Positions 36,228-45,197 are shown, counted from the first letter of the stretch. The stretch is DNA of 64,000 nt from CALLPQ01 sp039819545 (GCA_039819545.1 JBCBRS010000008.1:1-64000); one strand, 5' to 3'. Notes: generated by a model not told the origin, from the sequence alone. A program made the numbers and translations.

Positions 36228-37028
36228 TCAGCGCGATGCAGCCGGTGCAGTGAGGCCGGAGCCTTCGCAGGCCCCGCAACTGCGTTTGGGAAAACCGGTG
36301 CGCCCGCGCCCCTCGCATTGCTGGCAAATGTCCCGGCTTGCCGCGCGCAGACCGATAAACTGAGCAAGGGCTCGCGCATCATTGCTGGAAATGCCTGTCT
36401 TTGGTGAACTCTTGGCCACAGACGGCGGCTTTTGTGTGGGCCGCGGCTCTGCAGGGACAAAGGCCTCGGCAGATGCCAGCATTGACGGTTCGGGCTTTCC
36501 GGGCGTTGGGACGCAAGGGCGCTCCACCTCAAGCCCATTGGAAATTTTGCGCGCCCGGTTAAGAACTCGCGCGGAAAGGCTTGAGGAAAAAGACGCCTCC
36601 GGCATCAGCATTTTAAGGGTCATCACAAGATCGCGGTGCCATGCCTGTACCATGGCGGCCAATCGGTTCGGCACAAAGGCCCCGCGCGGCTCGAAAAATG
36701 AAAAGAGCAAGAGGTCTTCGCCTTCACTCTTTTCCGCCACGGACACATGCAAGCTGCGGTTCAACCCCTCAAGACCCGTTGGCGTCAGGGGAAAGCCTGT
36801 GAAGATTGCCAGAAAGCCAAAGCCGGTGATTTTGTCTTCATGGCCTGGCGCGTGGATCAAAACCGTCAGGAATGTCAAACCGCTGAGCGTGACGCGGTAA
36901 ATATGGTGTTTGTTCTCCTCGTCGTAATCGTCCGCGATGACCTCGTCATTGGTCTCCCGTAATACCTCAACGATCGCTGCGCGCGGCCAATACCCCGCCG
37001 CATCGGCGCGAAACATCTGCTTAAACAT
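36228..37028 (-). CDS. Uncharacterised protein with a DnaJ-like four-cysteine zinc motif
   Basis: No family is recognised for the main part. From ATG 37028 it has 266 residues; a longer frame from 37124 adds an atypical N terminus. The first ~150 residues alternate strands and helices (HHIYRVTLSGLTFLTVLIHAPG, ITGFGFLAIFTGFPLTPTGLEGLN, LLLFSFFEPRGAFVP) and carry no signal peptide. A Ser/Pro-rich linker follows. The last 35 residues hold CQQCEGRG...SCGACEGSG, two CxxCxGxG units (Cys235/238/251/254) like one zinc centre of the DnaJ cysteine-rich domain. It precedes ispA by 21 bases on the same strand, so the two may be co-transcribed. Confidence 0.6.
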   Translation of the reverse strand: MFKQMFRADAAGYWPRAAIVEVLRETNDEVIADDYDEENKHHIYRVTLSGLTFLTVLIHAPGHEDKITGFGFLAIFTGFPLTPTGLEGLNRSLHVSVAEKSEGEDLLLFSFFEPRGAFVPNRLAAMVQAWHRDLVMTLKMLMPEASFSSSLSARVLNRARKISNGLEVERPCVPTPGKPEPSMLASAEAFVPAEPRPTQKPPSVAKSSPKTGISSNDARALAQFIGLRAASRDICQQCEGRGRTGFPKRSCGACEGSGLTAPAASR

Positions 37029-37311
37029 ACCCACAAATCCTACTACCCATGCCCCGGCACCCCGGTCCCAGGCCGGCACGCTAGCCGATGGCATGGCCCG
37101 GGCCAAGCGGCTTTTTCCCAGCACTGCGCGCCCACCACCACCTCGCCGGGAGCGTCTATTTGACGAACAAAGCCATCAGGCCGAAGGCTGCGCAGAATTA
37201 ACCTAACTGTGACCTGCGGGTGCTTGCGATTGGGACCGGCCCATGAAATAACAATCAAAATTGCCGCAGTGCAATATCAACGCGCGATCGAACGCCGCAA
37301 AGGGGTGTGCC

Positions 37312-38361
37312 ATGACCGACCATGACATCAACGGTGCGACAGAGACCGGGGCAGGAACCAACACGAAGCAGGCGCTATCGGTCATTTTGGCCCAGCCGCG
37401 CGGCTTTTGCGCCGGGGTCGACCGCGCCATCGACATCGTGGAGCGGGCACTCGCCAAATATGGGGCCCCCGTTTATGTGCGCCACGAGATTGTTCACAAT
37501 AAACATGTGGTGGAAACCCTGCGCGCGCGCGGTGCTATTTTTGTGGAAGAAATTGACGAGATCCCTGAAGGCGCGGTGACGATTTTTTCGGCCCACGGCG
37601 TCTCCCGCAAAGTGGAAGACGGCGCGCACCTGCGCGAACTTGATGTGATCGACGCAACCTGTCCACTCGTCACAAAGGTCCATAAAGAGGGGCGACGCTA
37701 CGCTGGGAAAGGCTTCGACATTGTGCTGATCGGTCATCTCGGTCATCCGGAGGTGGAAGGCACACTGGGTCAAATTCCGGGCACCGTTCATGTGATCAGC
37801 GAGCCGGAAGATGTGGCTAAGCTCAACGTATCGGACCCCGATCAAGTCTCCTTCGTCACGCAGACAACGCTCTCCGTGAATGACACCAAAGACGTGATCG
37901 CTGCCCTAAAGGAACGCTTTCCGAATATCGTCGGGCCCGATACGCGCGACATTTGCTACGCCACGCAAAATCGCCAGATGGCCGTGATCGAAATGGTAAA
38001 ACACGTAAACCTCCTCCTCGTCGTGGGCGCCAACAATAGTTCAAACTCCAATCGCCTGAGGGAAATTGGGGCCAATCATGGTGTGCCGAGCTATCTGATC
38101 GAAGACGCGTCCATGTTTAATCCGGCTTGGTTGGAGGGTGTGGAAACCATCGGCATTACCGCTGGTGCATCCGCCCCCGAATCGCTTGTGCAGGATACAA
38201 TCGCCCGATTACGTAATTACGCAGAGATTACCGTGAGGCATCTCGACGGCGTCGAAGAAAATGTGCACTTCAAGCTGCCGCCGGAGCTGGCAGAGGTGCC
38301 GCGCCCGGAAGCCGCAATGAAAGCCTGGTTCCCGGAAACAGTGAAAGAACCAATGGCCTAG
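37312..38361 (+). CDS. ispH: 4-hydroxy-3-methylbut-2-enyl diphosphate reductase
   Basis: IspH is the last, iron-sulphur-dependent step of the MEP pathway, giving IPP and DMAPP. Three cluster cysteines are present: Cys33 (PRGFCAGV), Cys117 (DATCPLV) and Cys215 (RDICYATQNRQ). The catalytic Glu147 is in GHPEVEGTLGQ. SAHGVS and the SSNSNRLREI loop are also intact. ATG 37312 has AGGGG upstream and gives 349 residues; the open frame continues back to 37261 without support. hpnH follows after 243 bases on the same strand, linking precursor supply to hopanoid synthesis. Confidence 0.96.
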   Translation: MTDHDINGATETGAGTNTKQALSVILAQPRGFCAGVDRAIDIVERALAKYGAPVYVRHEIVHNKHVVETLRARGAIFVEEIDEIPEGAVTIFSAHGVSRKVEDGAHLRELDVIDATCPLVTKVHKEGRRYAGKGFDIVLIGHLGHPEVEGTLGQIPGTVHVISEPEDVAKLNVSDPDQVSFVTQTTLSVNDTKDVIAALKERFPNIVGPDTRDICYATQNRQMAVIEMVKHVNLLLVVGANNSSNSNRLREIGANHGVPSYLIEDASMFNPAWLEGVETIGITAGASAPESLVQDTIARLRNYAEITVRHLDGVEENVHFKLPPELAEVPRPEAAMKAWFPETVKEPMA

Positions 38362-38604
38362 CGAAATTGGGTAGCGCCGCCGCAACAGGGCCAATCGCCG
38401 CCCGGCTGCGTAATACCTCAATAACAGGTTTCGGTGAGAGCACGGCGGGCCCGAGACTTTTGTATTTTTAACCGCGAACAGAAGAGAAGAATTCGTGACA
38501 GCGCTGCGAACAAATGCCCGTTGTCACCATCATTGGGACAAGGCAGAACAGCCGGAATGCGTGGCGGGCCCAACCCGCAATAGCTTTGAATAAGGACAGT
38601 ATCC

Positions 38605-39759
38605 ATGACCGTCAGTCTCCACCAGCAAGTCCGAATTGGCGCCTATCTGGTCAAGCAGAAGCTTATGGGCCGCAAACGCTACCCGCTCGTTTTGATGCTG
38701 GAGCCCCTGTTTCGCTGTAATCTCGCCTGCGCAGGCTGTGGCAAGATTGATTTTCCCGCCCCAATCCTTAACCGGCGTCTGTCGGCCAAAGAGTGCTTAG
38801 AGGCAGTTGATGAGTGTGGCGCCCCTTTTGTGGCGATTCCCGGCGGTGAACCGCTGATCCACAAGGAAATTGGTGAGATTGTCGCCGGCATCGTCAAGCG
38901 CAAAAAGTTTGTGTCCCTGTGCACCAATGCTCTCCTACTGGAGAAAAAACTCGACCTGTTTGAGCCCTCGCCCTTCCTGCAGTTTTCCGTCCACCTTGAT
39001 GGCCTGGAAAAGCATCACGACAAGGCGGTTTGTCAGGACGGCGTTTTCAAAAAGGCGATTGCGGCGATCAAGGTTGCCAAGGATCGCGGCTTTCAGGTGA
39101 ATGTGAACTGTACAGTCTTCGACGGCTATCCAGCCGATGAACTCGCCGACTATCTCGATTATTGCACAAACGAGTTGGGTGTTGGCATTTCCATGTCACC
39201 GGGCTTTGCCTATGAACGGGCACCGGACCAGACCAACTTCTTGAACCGCCGCAAGACCAAAAATTTCTTCCGCGATCTCTTCACGATTGAAAAGGAACGC
39301 GGATCTAAGTGGGCACTGACCCATTCTTCGCTTTATCTCGATTTTCTGGCTGGTAATCAGGAGTACCATTGCACGCCGTGGGGTAACCCAACGCGGAATG
39401 TCTTTGGCTGGCAAAAACCCTGTTACCTCCTTGGCGAGGGCTATGTCCCTACCTTTAAGGAGTTGATGGAAGACACCGATTGGGACAGCTATGGCACCGG
39501 CAACTACGAAAAATGCGGTGACTGTATGGCCCATTGCGGGTACGAGCCCACGGCCGCCGACGACGCGATCTCGAATCCGCTGAAAATGCTGAAGGTGCCA
39601 CGCTTTGGTCTGCGGACGGATGGCCCAATGGCAAAGGAAATCGATCTGGAAAAAGCACGTCCCTCGGTGGATGTCCACGAACAGCTCGTCGAAGAAGAGC
39701 TAGACAAGATCGCTGCAGAGAAAAAGCGCGCCCAGGAGCCCGCCGAGCTCTCCGCGTAA
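38605..39759 (+). CDS. hpnH: Adenosyl-hopene transferase HpnH (radical SAM)
   Basis: HpnH adds the 5'-deoxyadenosyl group to diploptene, forming adenosylhopane, the first step to C35 hopanoids. The 384-residue protein has the radical-SAM cysteines Cys38, Cys42 and Cys45 (RCNLACAGCG), the GGEPL SAM motif, and the start VRIGAYLVKQKLMGRKRYPLVLMLEP typical of HpnH. A C-terminal SPASM-like region follows (CTPWGNPTRNVFGWQKPCYL, EKCGDCMAHCGYEPTA). The 3' end overlaps the convergent hpnG by 60 bases, which supports a joint role. Confidence 0.95.
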   Translation: MTVSLHQQVRIGAYLVKQKLMGRKRYPLVLMLEPLFRCNLACAGCGKIDFPAPILNRRLSAKECLEAVDECGAPFVAIPGGEPLIHKEIGEIVAGIVKRKKFVSLCTNALLLEKKLDLFEPSPFLQFSVHLDGLEKHHDKAVCQDGVFKKAIAAIKVAKDRGFQVNVNCTVFDGYPADELADYLDYCTNELGVGISMSPGFAYERAPDQTNFLNRRKTKNFFRDLFTIEKERGSKWALTHSSLYLDFLAGNQEYHCTPWGNPTRNVFGWQKPCYLLGEGYVPTFKELMEDTDWDSYGTGNYEKCGDCMAHCGYEPTAADDAISNPLKMLKVPRFGLRTDGPMAKEIDLEKARPSVDVHEQLVEEELDKIAAEKKRAQEPAELSA

Positions 39760-40398
39760 TGTCGTAAGTGCTTTTCCTGAATCCTTGCCCAATTGCATGA
39801 GCGCAGGAAACTGCGCCGGGTCCCGCGCGGCATTGGCAAGGGTCGTAAAAACCTTCGTACTTCCGTCGTCATTGACGGCATTAAGGGCTGCTGGCGGCAA
39901 GGTGCGGTCAGCAGGGTCGGCAATGGCGCGGATGGCGGCGAACGGAACGCGCGCGGACTGCGCTGCACGGGCGACCCCGTGGCTTTCCATATCAACGCTG
40001 GCTGCCGTGGTTTCGGTAAAAATGGACGCCTTGTCAGAGGCGTTCAAAATGACCTCGTCAGCGCCATAGATAACCGTTGGCTTGATCCTGTCTGCTAAAA
40101 CTTGTGTCAGCGCTTCGGCGCTAGAGCGGTCGCAGTCGAACGCGTCACCTGCATTTGTGATCACCGATTTGCCGATCACAAGATCGCCCGGCGATAGGGT
40201 TGGGTCGAGCCCACCGGACACGCCAACACTGATGATCATGCGCGCCCCGCTCTGACAAAATTGCGTGGCGATGGCCACCGCACGGGCGGCATCGGCACCG
40301 GAGACCCCGATTGCCAAGCGCGGGTCCGCATCGCTCGCTTTCAAGACAGCGTTTTCTTCGGACTTCAGTCCGCAGACAATGCCAATAAAGCCCTTCAC
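39700..40398 (-). CDS. hpnG: Hopanoid-associated nucleoside phosphorylase HpnG
   Basis: HpnG removes adenine from adenosylhopane to give (phospho)ribosylhopane. The protein has the MTA/SAH nucleosidase-phosphorylase fold: GFIGIVCGLKSEENAVL, MIISVGVSGGLDPTLSPGDLVIG, and the substrate-binding VDMESHGVARAAQSARVPFAAIRAIADPAD. The best start is GTG 40398 with GGAG upstream (232 residues); ATG 40470 opens a longer frame whose extra N terminus looks non-coding. It is convergent with, and overlaps, hpnH. Symbol and role rest on fold plus location next to hpnH. Confidence 0.88.
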   Translation of the reverse strand: MKGFIGIVCGLKSEENAVLKASDADPRLAIGVSGADAARAVAIATQFCQSGARMIISVGVSGGLDPTLSPGDLVIGKSVITNAGDAFDCDRSSAEALTQVLADRIKPTVIYGADEVILNASDKASIFTETTAASVDMESHGVARAAQSARVPFAAIRAIADPADRTLPPAALNAVNDDGSTKVFTTLANAARDPAQFPALMQLGKDSGKALTTLRGELGGLLGALFLCSDLV

Positions 40399-40476
40399 AT
40401 CAATCTCCAGTACCGTGCGATTTGAAATCCGACGACAATAGCGCCGCAGCGCCCCCCGCAAAAGGGTCACGCGCGA

Positions 40477-40545
40477 CTAGACGGCGTTTACTCTTTGTTG
40501 ACTCAAAAACGCCGTCTGGATTTTTAGCAATTGCGTGTTCGAACC
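40477..40545. repeat. Hairpin repeat family B, copy 1
   Basis: CTAGACGGCGTTT is followed by CTTTGTTGACTCAAAAACGC and GTC. GACGGCGTTT (40480-40489) and AAACGCCGTC (40507-40516) form a perfect 10-bp stem. A trailing conserved piece ends GTTCGAACC at 40545. The whole layout recurs at 50574-50640. It sits just upstream of hpnG in a non-coding stretch. Confidence 0.75.
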
Positions 40546-40624
40546 CAAGTCGGTGGATGGGAACCATCGACGATCACACTTTTTGTGACCCCGCTCTACC
40601 GCAAGAGCTGGAGCGATTTCACAC

Positions 40625-40657
40625 AAAAAAACCTACCTCGAAAGAGGCAGGTTTTTT
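40625..40657 (-). terminator. Terminator of the CHRD protein gene
   Basis: ACCTaCCTC (40631-40639) pairs with GAGGcAGGT (40644-40652) around a GAAA-type loop. A and T runs of six flank the stem. It lies 24 bases past the stop of the minus-strand gene at 40681. The hairpin could also work for plus-strand reads. Confidence 0.9.
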
Positions 40658-40680
40658 CATCAGGATTTCAATATCGACGC

Positions 40681-41313
40681 TTAGGCAGTGCGGCGTTTGC
40701 GGCGAATGCCAGCTGCGCCGGCCATAGCCGTCACAAACAAAATTGCTGCGCCCGGAACAGGGACAACAGCGGACCCAGCCGACGCAAGTTGGCCACGGAT
40801 TTGACCACCAGGAAATTCATCCGTGTGAACATTGATGTAGAAAAGCCCGGAATTCAGCGCGGCTACAAAATCAGAAAAGGAAAGTGTCGAGCCGGAAAGC
40901 GCCACTGCGTCGCTGTAGGCAAGGTTCGTCACGTTTAGGTCAAAACCATTTGCCGTGTTCTGATAATCGGTGGTGTTGAATGCGAAGGGCACAACAATCG
41001 GACCATTTTGACCAAAACCAGCATTATGCAGGTGTACCGGACCGACCGGGGCGGCCACGAGCCCATCATTCAACTGGAAGGTGTTAATGGCATCGACACT
41101 CAACGAAAACGATAGCGTTTCGGCCATGGTATCGACGCTCAGCGTCGCAACGCCTGTGGGAAACAGAAAATTCGGTGTCGGGACTTCCTGCGAACCATCG
41201 AGGTTCGACGTGAAGGTCAACACCTCTGCCTGCGCGGCGACTGCGCCGAACATCATCATGGCGCTTGCCACCGGCACCATCGCCAGTTTCGTCATTTTTC
41301 GTAGAAAAGTCAT
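40681..41313 (-). CDS. Exported CHRD-domain protein with VPVPGA C-terminal sorting signal
   Basis: The 210-residue protein has a signal peptide (LAMVPVASAMMMFGAVAAQA|E). One CHRD domain follows: LTFTSNLDGSQEVPTPN, GVATLSVDTMAETLSFSLSV, GPVHLHNAGFGQNGPIVVPF, and FYINVHTDEFPGGQIRGQL. It ends in VPVPGAAILFVTAMAGAAGIRRKRR, a PEP-CTERM-like tail of motif, helix and basic end. CHRD domains occur in secreted and cell-surface proteins of unclear function. The tail suggests envelope anchoring or processing as for the VPLPA protein at 0.2-1.2 kb. It is a single gene with its own terminator. Confidence 0.85.
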   Translation of the reverse strand: MTFLRKMTKLAMVPVASAMMMFGAVAAQAEVLTFTSNLDGSQEVPTPNFLFPTGVATLSVDTMAETLSFSLSVDAINTFQLNDGLVAAPVGPVHLHNAGFGQNGPIVVPFAFNTTDYQNTANGFDLNVTNLAYSDAVALSGSTLSFSDFVAALNSGLFYINVHTDEFPGGQIRGQLASAGSAVVPVPGAAILFVTAMAGAAGIRRKRRTA

Positions 41314-41449
41314 ATCCCCAACTCCTTATATGTTTACCAACGTTAACCATAAGCCTCTCGCTCGCGAAAGCAAACACTTCCGTAATCACATTTGAGGGAG
41401 TTGTGCGGCGCAGCATCAGCCGGTTCTCTTCAAACGGCAATAACCCGGG

Positions 41450-41905
41450 TCAAAGCCAACGCCTGACCCGTGCGCAATAGTCCGTATACGCGTCACCAAA
41501 TTTCTCGCGAAGGATCTCTTCTTCGGGCTTTATCTGTAAAACAGTGATCAAGCCCACAAAGCCAATCAGCACACCGATGTTCCAGCCACTACCGAGGCGC
41601 AGGACCCAGCCGGACAGTAAGAGCAGCATGCCAGCATACATGGGATTTCGGCTCAACCGATAGAGCCCGGACGTCACCAGCTTCCGGGTCTTTTCCGGCT
41701 GGATAGGATTTACGGTCGTACCCGCCTGAACAAAGGCGGCAATGGCGATGACTTCCACACCCAAACCAATGGCGATCAAAATCCCGCCCACAAGATCGCC
41801 ACCAGGAAAGTCGATCCGCAAGCCGGGGACATGCCGGTTGACCACCCACATCAGCGCCGCTGTGCCAATCAATTGAACGGGCGGGGGAATAACGAGCAAT
41901 CTCAT
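41450..41905 (-). CDS. ICMT/PEMT-like integral membrane methyltransferase
   Basis: The 151-residue protein has three to four membrane spans and the signature of isoprenylcysteine carboxyl methyltransferase-like enzymes: VTSGLYRLSRNPMYAGMLLLLSGW, then the C-terminal IKPEEEILREKFGDAYTDYCARVRRWL. These use S-adenosylmethionine at the membrane surface. It starts nine bases after the hpnE stop, so it looks like the fourth gene of the hpnC-hpnD-hpnE operon. A lipid (hopanoid, quinone or phospholipid-like) substrate is plausible but unproven. Confidence 0.8.
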   Translation of the reverse strand: MRLLVIPPPVQLIGTAALMWVVNRHVPGLRIDFPGGDLVGGILIAIGLGVEVIAIAAFVQAGTTVNPIQPEKTRKLVTSGLYRLSRNPMYAGMLLLLSGWVLRLGSGWNIGVLIGFVGLITVLQIKPEEEILREKFGDAYTDYCARVRRWL

Positions 41906-41914
41906 GAGCTGTTC

Positions 41915-43222
41915 CTATCGCGCTGCGCCTGCAAGACCAGCCGCTTTGTTGCCCGACAGGATTGCCCCCTCAATGGTTGCGGGCAAACCCGTTTGCGTGT
42001 GATCGCCCGCAAGCCACAGATTGGCATGCCGTGTCCGGGCTGGCAGGCGTTTGGCAACCCCCGCCGGGGACTGATCAAAGGTCGCGCGCTTTTCGCGGAT
42101 AACCCTGACTTTTTCATAGGCCATATCGCCAAGCTTGAGCGCCTGACAGGTCTCTGCCCACAGACGATCGGCAACCTCGTGGTTGGGGACCTCATCCATG
42201 CCGATTGCGTGGGAGGCTGATACGGTCAAGCTGATGATATCGCCGTGGATCACAGCCCACTGCGCGTCGCTGGACAGCATACCGAGAAAAAACCCTTTGC
42301 CGAGGGCGCGCTGATCCACCGGGCCAGGGGCCTTGAAATGCACGTTCAGGATAGACGCATCATCATGGGGCGGATCAACATCGGGCATCACCTGACGCAG
42401 CCGGGACGGCGGCAGGGCAAGGATCACTTGATCCTCCGGGCCCACGACAAGATCATCGGCAGAAAACTGCAGTCCCGTCACACGTCCTGCCGCTTCCGTC
42501 AAACTGCGCAATCGCGCACCGAAGGTGATTTCAACCCCTTCGCGGCGCAAGGTCTCCAACGCTGGGTCCACAAAGGCCGTACCCAGACCATCGCGCGCCG
42601 TCATGGGGATTGCCGCTTGGCCGCCCAGCGCAAACGTCCGTCGCAACACCGCCCAGAGAAGGTCTGCCTGCCCGATGGCCGGGGTCGTGTTTAACACCGC
42701 GAGGGTCAAAGGCTCCCACATGCGTTTGAACATCAGATCATCGGTATCACCCTGGCCCACATTGCTGCCGCCCAGGACGATGTCGGTTACAGTCTGTTCG
42801 GGCCCGGCAAAGGCAAGTTTGATCCCGCTGAGATAGTCGCTCAGTTTCGTACCCGGAATGCGGGTCTTTTTATCGAAGGCCCAGAACGGGATGGGACCTT
42901 CCGTAAACCGCAAGGTCCACCGCTCGTGTGTGGCCAGATCAACAAAGGGATAGAGCGCATAGGGCGGATGGGTTAGCTGATCGCTGGCACCAACCCGGTC
43001 CAGATAGGCCCGCGCATCCCGGTTCGCCGACATGATGAAATGATTGCCGTTATCAATCCTGCGATCAAGGTAGCGATCATGGAACGACCGGCATCGACCA
43101 CCCGCGTGCCCTGCCCCTTCAAAAAGGCGCACACGCTTGCCGGCTTTCGAGGCGGCAAGCGCAGCCGCCAGACCAGCGAGCCCCGCCCCTACAACGAAAA
43201 TGGTTGGTGAGTTATCCGCCAC
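41915..43222 (-). CDS. hpnE: Squalene-forming FAD-dependent desaturase/reductase HpnE
   Basis: HpnE converts hydroxysqualene to squalene, the last step of the HpnCDE route. The 435-residue flavoprotein has the N-terminal dinucleotide site VVGAGLAGLAAALAASKAGKRVRLFEGAGHAGGR family pattern (GxGxxG at 12-17, then Glu35). DRRIDNGNHFIMSANRDARAYLDRVGA and the C-terminal LWLAGDHTQTGLPATIEGAILSGNKAA place it with squalene-associated amine-oxidase-type proteins. It overlaps hpnD by 11 bases, and the methyltransferase gene begins nine bases downstream. Confidence 0.93.
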   Translation of the reverse strand: MADNSPTIFVVGAGLAGLAAALAASKAGKRVRLFEGAGHAGGRCRSFHDRYLDRRIDNGNHFIMSANRDARAYLDRVGASDQLTHPPYALYPFVDLATHERWTLRFTEGPIPFWAFDKKTRIPGTKLSDYLSGIKLAFAGPEQTVTDIVLGGSNVGQGDTDDLMFKRMWEPLTLAVLNTTPAIGQADLLWAVLRRTFALGGQAAIPMTARDGLGTAFVDPALETLRREGVEITFGARLRSLTEAAGRVTGLQFSADDLVVGPEDQVILALPPSRLRQVMPDVDPPHDDASILNVHFKAPGPVDQRALGKGFFLGMLSSDAQWAVIHGDIISLTVSASHAIGMDEVPNHEVADRLWAETCQALKLGDMAYEKVRVIREKRATFDQSPAGVAKRLPARTRHANLWLAGDHTQTGLPATIEGAILSGNKAAGLAGAAR

Positions 43223-44165
43223 GCACGTCCCCAGCAGAAATGGAAGCGCCCGGAAACGCCGGCGCCGCTTTCAAGGGTGGAAATAATCCGTACCGGGTCG
43301 AAATCAGGAGCTTTTCAGGTTTTGAAAGAGACAGCGGCGTGCCAATCTTGTCCCAGCCGCGCGCCTCCAGCCGCTGAAAATAGCGCTCATAAACCCCCAT
43401 CATCAGGAGCGCTGGCCGCAAAACCCGCCAATCGAGGTGCGCAAGTGCGGCCCGCACCGTGGCAAAGCGCGCACGAACAGTTTCGCCAAGGTCGCGCGCC
43501 ACACAAGGCAAACCCGGCGCCCCCACAATACGCGCTGGATCTGCCGGCACCTGATAGCGGTCAAGTAAATCGCGGGGCAGATAAATCCGCCCAATGCGCG
43601 CATCCTCCGCCACATCACGCAGGATGTTGGTAATCTGCAACGCATCCCCCAACGACAAGGCAAACGTGCGCGCCGCATCAGTTTTCGGTGCGCCAAAAAT
43701 CGGCATGGAAAGCTGGCCAACGGCCCCCGCGGCCCGCCTTGTGTACGCAAATAGTGTATCCATGGACGGGGCAACAATCGGCCCGTGCGCATCCATCTCC
43801 ATACCCTCAATTACAAGGATGAATTCCTCCTTATCAAGATCAAACCGGGCAATCGGCTCCACGAGCGCTTGTCCCGTCAGGCTTTGGGGATTGCCGGCAT
43901 AGACCCGATCGATTTCCGCCCGCCATTCGTCGAGCGCGCGCTGGCGATCTTCGGGTGTGCGGCCATCATCATCGGCGATATCGTCAACCTCCCGGCAGAA
44001 GGCATAGACAGCGTACATCCCCTCGCGCCGCGCCGCCGGTAGGATCCGCATACCAAACCCAAAGCTGGTCCCCGATGCCCGGACAATCTCCCGCGCATGG
44101 TGTTTCGCCCCTACACGATCGGCAATCGCGAGGCTGGCGTCATGATCTGGTAGCGACGTCGTCAT
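43212..44165 (-). CDS. hpnD: Presqualene diphosphate synthase HpnD
   Basis: HpnD condenses two farnesyl diphosphates to presqualene diphosphate. The 317-residue protein is a trans-isoprenyl synthase of the squalene/phytoene family. Its two Asp-rich motifs are Asp61-Asp62-x-x-Asp65 (FCREVDDIAD) and Asp184-x-x-x-Asp188 (ITNILRDVAEDARIGRIYLP). SFGFGMRILPAARREGMYAVYAFCR is the usual start. It overlaps hpnC by four bases (ATGA) and hpnE by 11, showing a coupled operon. Its place between hpnC and hpnE separates it from phytoene synthase. Confidence 0.93.
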   Translation of the reverse strand: MTTSLPDHDASLAIADRVGAKHHAREIVRASGTSFGFGMRILPAARREGMYAVYAFCREVDDIADDDGRTPEDRQRALDEWRAEIDRVYAGNPQSLTGQALVEPIARFDLDKEEFILVIEGMEMDAHGPIVAPSMDTLFAYTRRAAGAVGQLSMPIFGAPKTDAARTFALSLGDALQITNILRDVAEDARIGRIYLPRDLLDRYQVPADPARIVGAPGLPCVARDLGETVRARFATVRAALAHLDWRVLRPALLMMGVYERYFQRLEARGWDKIGTPLSLSKPEKLLISTRYGLFPPLKAAPAFPGASISAGDVRGG

Positions 44166-45070
44166 GAGGGTTGGCGGCTCCCTCGCGCGTCGCGGTCCAG
44201 CGAATTGGCTCCGAAAAACCCAGCAATCGCCCCCCCAACCCCGGCGCGGGCAAAATCTATCTTGGACAGCGCCACCCGGGAGGCGAGCGGATCGGCACGG
44301 CGCAAGCGGGTAATCAACCGCTCGGCAAGCCGCACAATGACGGCGGATTCCATGGCAAGGTGACGGGACTTCAACGCCTTTGGCAACCGGCGCACATCAG
44401 CCATCAGCGCGTCGCACCCGTCGAGCATGCGCATCTTTACCTGCGTCAAAGCGGGGCTCATGGCAGGTGCGCGCAGGGCATCGATATCCGTTCGCGCCTC
44501 AGCCATCCAATCGGTTGGTATATAACAGCGATCAAGGGCAGCGAGATCATCACCGCAATCCTGCAGATGGTTGAGAATTTGCAGCACCGTGCACAACGCA
44601 TCCGAATACGGATAGTCCGCCGGGTCTTCACCGTGCAGATCAAGCAAAAACCGGCCAACGGGGTTCGCAGAATTTTCGCAATAGCCAAGCAACTCATCCC
44701 AGCTGGCATAGCGGTTTTTCTGGGCATCCTGAATAAAAGCCACCGTCAGGTCCGTACCGTGACGAAAGGGGATAGACCGCTCCACCAGCGTCTCGCGCAG
44801 ACGGTTCGCTTTTTCATAGCCCGGCGCGGAGGGGAGCGTACCGTCGAGAATTTGTGCAAAACGGGTCAGACGCTCGATACGGACCTCAGGGGGCAAGTCC
44901 GGATTATCCGCCACATCATCAATGGCGCGCGCAAAATCATAATACCTGGCCACATGGGGGCGCAGGGACTTGGGCAACAAAAATGAGCCCACGGGGAAAT
45001 TTTCATCGCCCGCGCCTTTGCCCGACGGCGTTTCCGCCGGGAAGCCTGTCGCTGACTGGTCTGCGTTCAC
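44162..45070 (-). CDS. hpnC: Hydroxysqualene synthase HpnC
   Basis: HpnC turns presqualene diphosphate into hydroxysqualene. It has the same fold as HpnD but the HpnC-type pattern: NFPVGSFLLPKSLRPHVARYYDFARAIDDVADNP, CENSANPVGRFLLDLHGE, LQILNHLQDCGDDLAALDRCYIP. GTG 45070 gives 302 residues, close to the family. The frame can extend to ATG 45160, but that leaves only 37 bases to the divergent hpnB start and adds non-conserved sequence. It is the first gene of the hpnC-hpnD-hpnE-methyltransferase operon. Confidence 0.92.
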   Translation of the reverse strand: MNADQSATGFPAETPSGKGAGDENFPVGSFLLPKSLRPHVARYYDFARAIDDVADNPDLPPEVRIERLTRFAQILDGTLPSAPGYEKANRLRETLVERSIPFRHGTDLTVAFIQDAQKNRYASWDELLGYCENSANPVGRFLLDLHGEDPADYPYSDALCTVLQILNHLQDCGDDLAALDRCYIPTDWMAEARTDIDALRAPAMSPALTQVKMRMLDGCDALMADVRRLPKALKSRHLAMESAVIVRLAERLITRLRRADPLASRVALSKIDFARAGVGGAIAGFFGANSLDRDARGSRQPS

Positions 45071-45197
45071 GCCCGAATACCCTTGCCGCTCGCCGCACGA
45101 TGTAGCGCGTTCGCTATGGAAACCCAACTTATTTTGCCTTAGGCCGGGCGCTTGACCCACCTGTCACCCACGCACCGAAACATAGAGGCACGATTTC

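Noticed and set aside
40531..40546. TTCGAA motif resembling a tRNA T-arm (also at 50631-50640)
   Set aside because: The flanking bases do not form the T-stem and no acceptor or anticodon arm is present; it is part of a repeat element.
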